DNA from: Flavobacteriales bacterium
GTDB lineage: Bacteria > Bacteroidota > Bacteroidia > NS11-12g > UBA955
Assembly (NCBI GenBank): GCA_947450405.1
Contig: CANFVI010000064.1
Span: forward strand, 1 to 8,764
Direction of reading: 5' to 3'
Length of the DNA stretch: 8,764 nucleotides
Numbering within the stretch: the first letter of the stretch is position 1; every line of letters starts with the position of its first letter. The notes beneath the pieces were generated by a model that saw nothing but the letters and a program-made list of their open reading frames with translations, was not told where the DNA came from and made no database searches. The translations under genes were made by a program, and so were the position numbers. Shown in pieces: positions 6,118-8,764 of this stretch.

Positions 6118-8436
6118 TTGAAATTATTTGTAACCATATTGTTTTTGACATTTAACTTGGCTTACGGTCAGATTAAAACGAATTTGATTGACGAATGGGA
6201 TGCTAATGCATTATACTATTTCCAGTATTCTAATAAAAAAATGTCAATTTTACCTTTGGTAAAATTGACAAATCCCAATAACAAAAATGATAAATGGGAT
6301 CAACAGCTGGGTTTTAATAGATATGGATTGATTAATTTTCGAATTTTCAAAGGGAACTTGTTGTATAACAATGCGATTGATACGTGGAAACAAAATTTCA
6401 AAAACTGTAATGGGCTAAATGGTAGTTTTGGTTCAATGTGCTTTCCATATAAAAATGGAAAATATTTTTACATTCAACAAAACCCCAATTTTCTCTCTGA
6501 TTCATTCAGACCACTTGATTTATCTATCATTGATTGTAAAAATTCGAGCATTGAAATCAGAAATAAACCTTTAAAGTCTAGAGTACCTAATTTGAGTTTT
6601 TGTATTTCCCGTTTAAATACAGATTCATTTCATATATTTTCGGTAAGTAGAAATTTGCAATTTTTAAATAGTGAGATTTTAACCAAAGACTCACTGATTT
6701 TTTTTGATACTATGCGGTTTGTGCCATATACTCCAATGTTTTGTCCACCTGGTTTTTATGAACCTAAAGGAATTAAGGATATAAAAATAAGTAACAGCGG
6801 TCGATTTGCATTGACTGAATTTGGGCATGAGATTTCTATTAATTATATTGGTTATAATAGAAAATATTTAAAGTTTGAACGTACCTTCAATATCAATGAA
6901 ATAGATCCAATTACACACAAAACATTGCCAACCAAAACGTTGAAGAATTTTTTATTTTCAGGAGATGCACCGATAGTAGATAAATTGATTGAAGATTCAA
7001 TTTTTGAAATGAAGAAAATAGTATTTAGTCCCTTGGATTCATTTTTGTTTCAAACATATTGGCATAACGGAGAGTTAAGGCAATATTCAATGTTTGATAA
7101 TTTCAAATTGAAAAAACAAACGCTAGCAATTAAATATCAAGATACCTTTTTTTGGTTTAGCCCTATTATCACCCAAGATTTTAGTTTGCTTTGGGCAACA
7201 ATACGGCCAACAGGAAAATATAAAGAAATCGTTTATTTTCATCGATTAAAAAATGCCGATGATGGAATTAAACCCGGTAATCTAGAACAGTATTTTGATA
7301 GTTTAGAAATTTCGGATGGGAAAATTTTTAGCGGAGACAGATCATTTAAACGCCAACTTTTAAATTTCGCAAATGTTAGCCATTCAATTCAATATAAATG
7401 TGGAGAGGGAATTGTTCAATTTAAAAATGCTTCTTATGCGAGAAAGAAATTCATAAAGTTTGATTTTCAATTGGATTTAATGAATGGGCAATTCTTTAGA
7501 ACCCAAACCCCCAATTGTGTAGTGAAGTTAGCAAAAAATGGGAAATATCCATTTAGCTGCAAATTTGAAACTGCTGATGGTTATGTGGAACTTGTTGAAG
7601 ATACCGTTGAAATTAATTTGCCAAAATTTTATTATTTCAATGATCAAATACAGGTGAATTTGTTATCTGTCAGTGTAATACATAACAAATGTATTCAAGT
7701 AACTTGGAATAAATTAGATAAAGCTGAAAATTATTATGTTTACAGAAATGGTAAATTGATTAAAGAATGGGCGGATACTTTTTACAAAGACTATTTCAAA
7801 GAAGATATCAACCAATCTTATCAATATGAATTGATTGCAATTGACTCCTGTGGAAATTATTCTGGAAAAAGTAATATTGGCAAGACAATTTTCTTAAAGG
7901 TAAAAATCACTAACGCGATGAACACAAAAGATCAATGTGTATCTGACTTAAGTTGGAATTCCTATGAAAAGTGGACTTCTGGGGTAGATCATTATTCAAT
8001 AGAATCTGGTTATTCAGATGATAATATATCTACCTCGTTGAATAAAAGTATTGATTCAATTTACACAGATAAACAATTTTTAGAATTTAATGTGGCAAAA
8101 AAATGTTACAGAATTACAGCTAATGATGGAATTGGCAATCAAAGTATGAGTAATGTTGTGTGTTTGGAAATGCCAGACATCATGTATATTCCAAATGCAA
8201 TTACCATGAATGGTGATCAATTAAATGATGGACTCCATATTACAAATACCGGCTTTGAAAACATAGTATTGGAAATCTTCAATCGTTGGGGAGAGTTAAT
8301 TCATAAGTCAACCGATAATGAAATAAAATGGTATCCCTCCGATAACATAATTCCTGGAATATACGTTGTGAAAATCACTGCCTCTCGAAAAGGCAAACAA
8401 TCAATATTTACGGAAAATCTTACAATTATCAAATAA
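6118..8436 (+). CDS. Secreted protein with Fn3-like domains and T9SS type B (CHU_C-like) sorting domain
   Basis: The protein has 772 residues. The start is TTG 6118: an in-frame stop lies just upstream (6103-6105), and the TTG opens a normal signal peptide, MKLFVTILFLTFNLAYGQ, cleaved near residue 17. Residues 20-500 contain repeated beta-strand patterns with S-D-S-F/I-F motifs that suggest a beta-propeller-like region, but I cannot assign a family. Two Fn3-like units follow at about 515-595 (VTWNKLDKAENYYVYRNGK) and 596-685 (DLSWNSYEKW...YSIES). The end is a gliding-motility-associated C-terminal domain: PNAITMNGDQLNDG at 692-705, IFNRWGE at 720-726, and a final GIYVVKI strand. Such domains direct T9SS export, type B. 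It begins 5 bp after the stop of the beta-helix gene, so both are likely made and secreted together, perhaps as adhesive or cell-surface proteins. Confidence 0.85.
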   Translation: MKLFVTILFLTFNLAYGQIKTNLIDEWDANALYYFQYSNKKMSILPLVKLTNPNNKNDKWDQQLGFNRYGLINFRIFKGNLLYNNAIDTWKQNFKNCNGLNGSFGSMCFPYKNGKYFYIQQNPNFLSDSFRPLDLSIIDCKNSSIEIRNKPLKSRVPNLSFCISRLNTDSFHIFSVSRNLQFLNSEILTKDSLIFFDTMRFVPYTPMFCPPGFYEPKGIKDIKISNSGRFALTEFGHEISINYIGYNRKYLKFERTFNINEIDPITHKTLPTKTLKNFLFSGDAPIVDKLIEDSIFEMKKIVFSPLDSFLFQTYWHNGELRQYSMFDNFKLKKQTLAIKYQDTFFWFSPIITQDFSLLWATIRPTGKYKEIVYFHRLKNADDGIKPGNLEQYFDSLEISDGKIFSGDRSFKRQLLNFANVSHSIQYKCGEGIVQFKNASYARKKFIKFDFQLDLMNGQFFRTQTPNCVVKLAKNGKYPFSCKFETADGYVELVEDTVEINLPKFYYFNDQIQVNLLSVSVIHNKCIQVTWNKLDKAENYYVYRNGKLIKEWADTFYKDYFKEDINQSYQYELIAIDSCGNYSGKSNIGKTIFLKVKITNAMNTKDQCVSDLSWNSYEKWTSGVDHYSIESGYSDDNISTSLNKSIDSIYTDKQFLEFNVAKKCYRITANDGIGNQSMSNVVCLEMPDIMYIPNAITMNGDQLNDGLHITNTGFENIVLEIFNRWGELIHKSTDNEIKWYPSDNIIPGIYVVKITASRKGKQSIFTENLTIIK

Positions 8437-8499
8437 TTCTGGTAAAGGATCTCGGGGTAGTTTTGCAAATTTCCCGAAAACTTTTCCGTGAAAGATTCG

Positions 8500-8507
8500 C
8501 ATCTTTG
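8500..8507 (+). promoter_or_regulatory. Putative -7 box for the HD-domain gene
   Basis: CATCTTTG matches TAnnTTTG at all fixed positions except the first base, and is followed by a C. It ends six bases before the ATG at 8514, so transcription would begin at about the start codon. No -33 TTTG was found at the standard distance. The preceding 77-bp gap (8437-8513) holds no strong terminator, so read-through from the upstream operon is also possible. Confidence 0.4.
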
Positions 8508-8513
8508 CCATCC

Positions 8514-8764
8514 ATGAATACCTTTGATTCTGTAATTATTGAAAATACAATTGCCTTTGTTCAAGAAACGCTGAAAAATGCGGAGGGTGGACACGATTGG
8601 TGGCATATTCATAGGGTGCATGTGAATGCCAAACGCATTGCTGCCACAGAAAATGTAGATGGATTGGTGGTTGAATTGGCGGCCCTGCTCCACGATATTT
8701 CTGATTCAAAGTTCAATGGTGGAAATGAAACCCTCGGTGCCGAAATTGCCCGCGATTTTTTAAT
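8514..8764 (+). CDS. HD-domain phosphohydrolase (YedJ-like), N-terminal part only
   Basis: The frame from ATG 8514 is open to the right edge, giving 83 residues. It contains GGHDWWHIHRV (25-35), with His31 as the expected first metal ligand, and ELAALLHDISDSKFNGGNE (54-72), with His60-Asp61 as the HD pair. This is the signature of the HD superfamily of metal-dependent phosphohydrolases, and the spacing and the GHDWWH and D-x-KF-x-GG-x-E motifs match the YedJ-like soluble subgroup. Substrate cannot be told from this part. It looks like a housekeeping gene unrelated to the secreted-protein operons: no signal peptide, slightly more GC-rich codons, and its own probable promoter. The ATG choice is supported by the -7 box just upstream. 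Confidence 0.88.
   Translation, partial: MNTFDSVIIENTIAFVQETLKNAEGGHDWWHIHRVHVNAKRIAATENVDGLVVELAALLHDISDSKFNGGNETLGAEIARDFL

Noticed and set aside
8452..8480. Possible CGGG/CCCG hairpin after the T9SS cargo operon
   Set aside because: The stem is only four or five pairs with a long loop and no T-tract, so it does not support a terminator call.
8301..8693. 130-aa open frame on the minus strand
   Set aside because: It lies opposite the end of the type B cargo gene and the start of the HD-domain gene, both of which have clear protein motifs. Its own translation has no signal, domain or plausible promoter.

Overview
The window looks like chromosomal DNA of a member of the Bacteroidota. The sequence is AT-rich, Shine-Dalgarno sites are hard to find, and -7 boxes of the TAnnTTTG type lie close to start codons. 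Two secreted proteins end in type IX secretion system (T9SS) sorting domains, one type A (YPNP...) and one type B (gliding-motility-associated C-terminal type). Two lipoproteins carry N-terminal lipoboxes. No RNA gene, insertion sequence, integrase or CRISPR array was seen. The order is uncertain; a Chitinophagia/Saprospiria/Sphingobacteriia-like source is a guess.

Left, minus strand (1-1197): a tight three-gene operon read leftwards. It holds a 96-aa cytosolic-looking protein ending in a CPNYC motif, a 188-aa multi-pass membrane protein, and the N-terminal part of a NarX/DegS-type (HisKA_3) sensor histidine kinase that runs off the window. The kinase overlaps the membrane-protein gene by 26 bp. 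The first gene belongs to a Bacteroidota family that I recognise but whose role I do not know.

Middle, plus strand (1397-3890): a two-gene lipoprotein operon. It encodes a 606-aa HExxH metallopeptidase-like lipoprotein and a 219-aa lipoprotein of unknown function, and ends at a strong rho-independent terminator (3910-3945).

Right, plus strand (4082-8436): a two-gene operon for T9SS cargo. It encodes a 676-aa probable beta-helix protein with a type A sorting domain and a 772-aa protein with Fn3-like domains and a type B sorting domain, the latter starting at TTG. After that, an HD-domain phosphohydrolase begins at 8514 and is cut by the window end.

Link between the parts: an 82-bp element occurs twice, once in the divergent region between the kinase operon and the lipoprotein operon (1259-1340) and once upstream of the T9SS cargo operon (3961-4042). 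Each copy carries two inverted heptamer pairs of the form TACTCAC-n2-(G/A/T)TGRGTA, with centres 43 bp apart. This 7-2-7 layout and the heptamer resemble NarL-type response-regulator sites (TACYYMT), and the adjacent kinase is of the type that partners NarL-family regulators. My working hypothesis is that the leftward signalling cassette, with a regulator beyond the left edge, controls itself and the two surface-protein operons through these sites.
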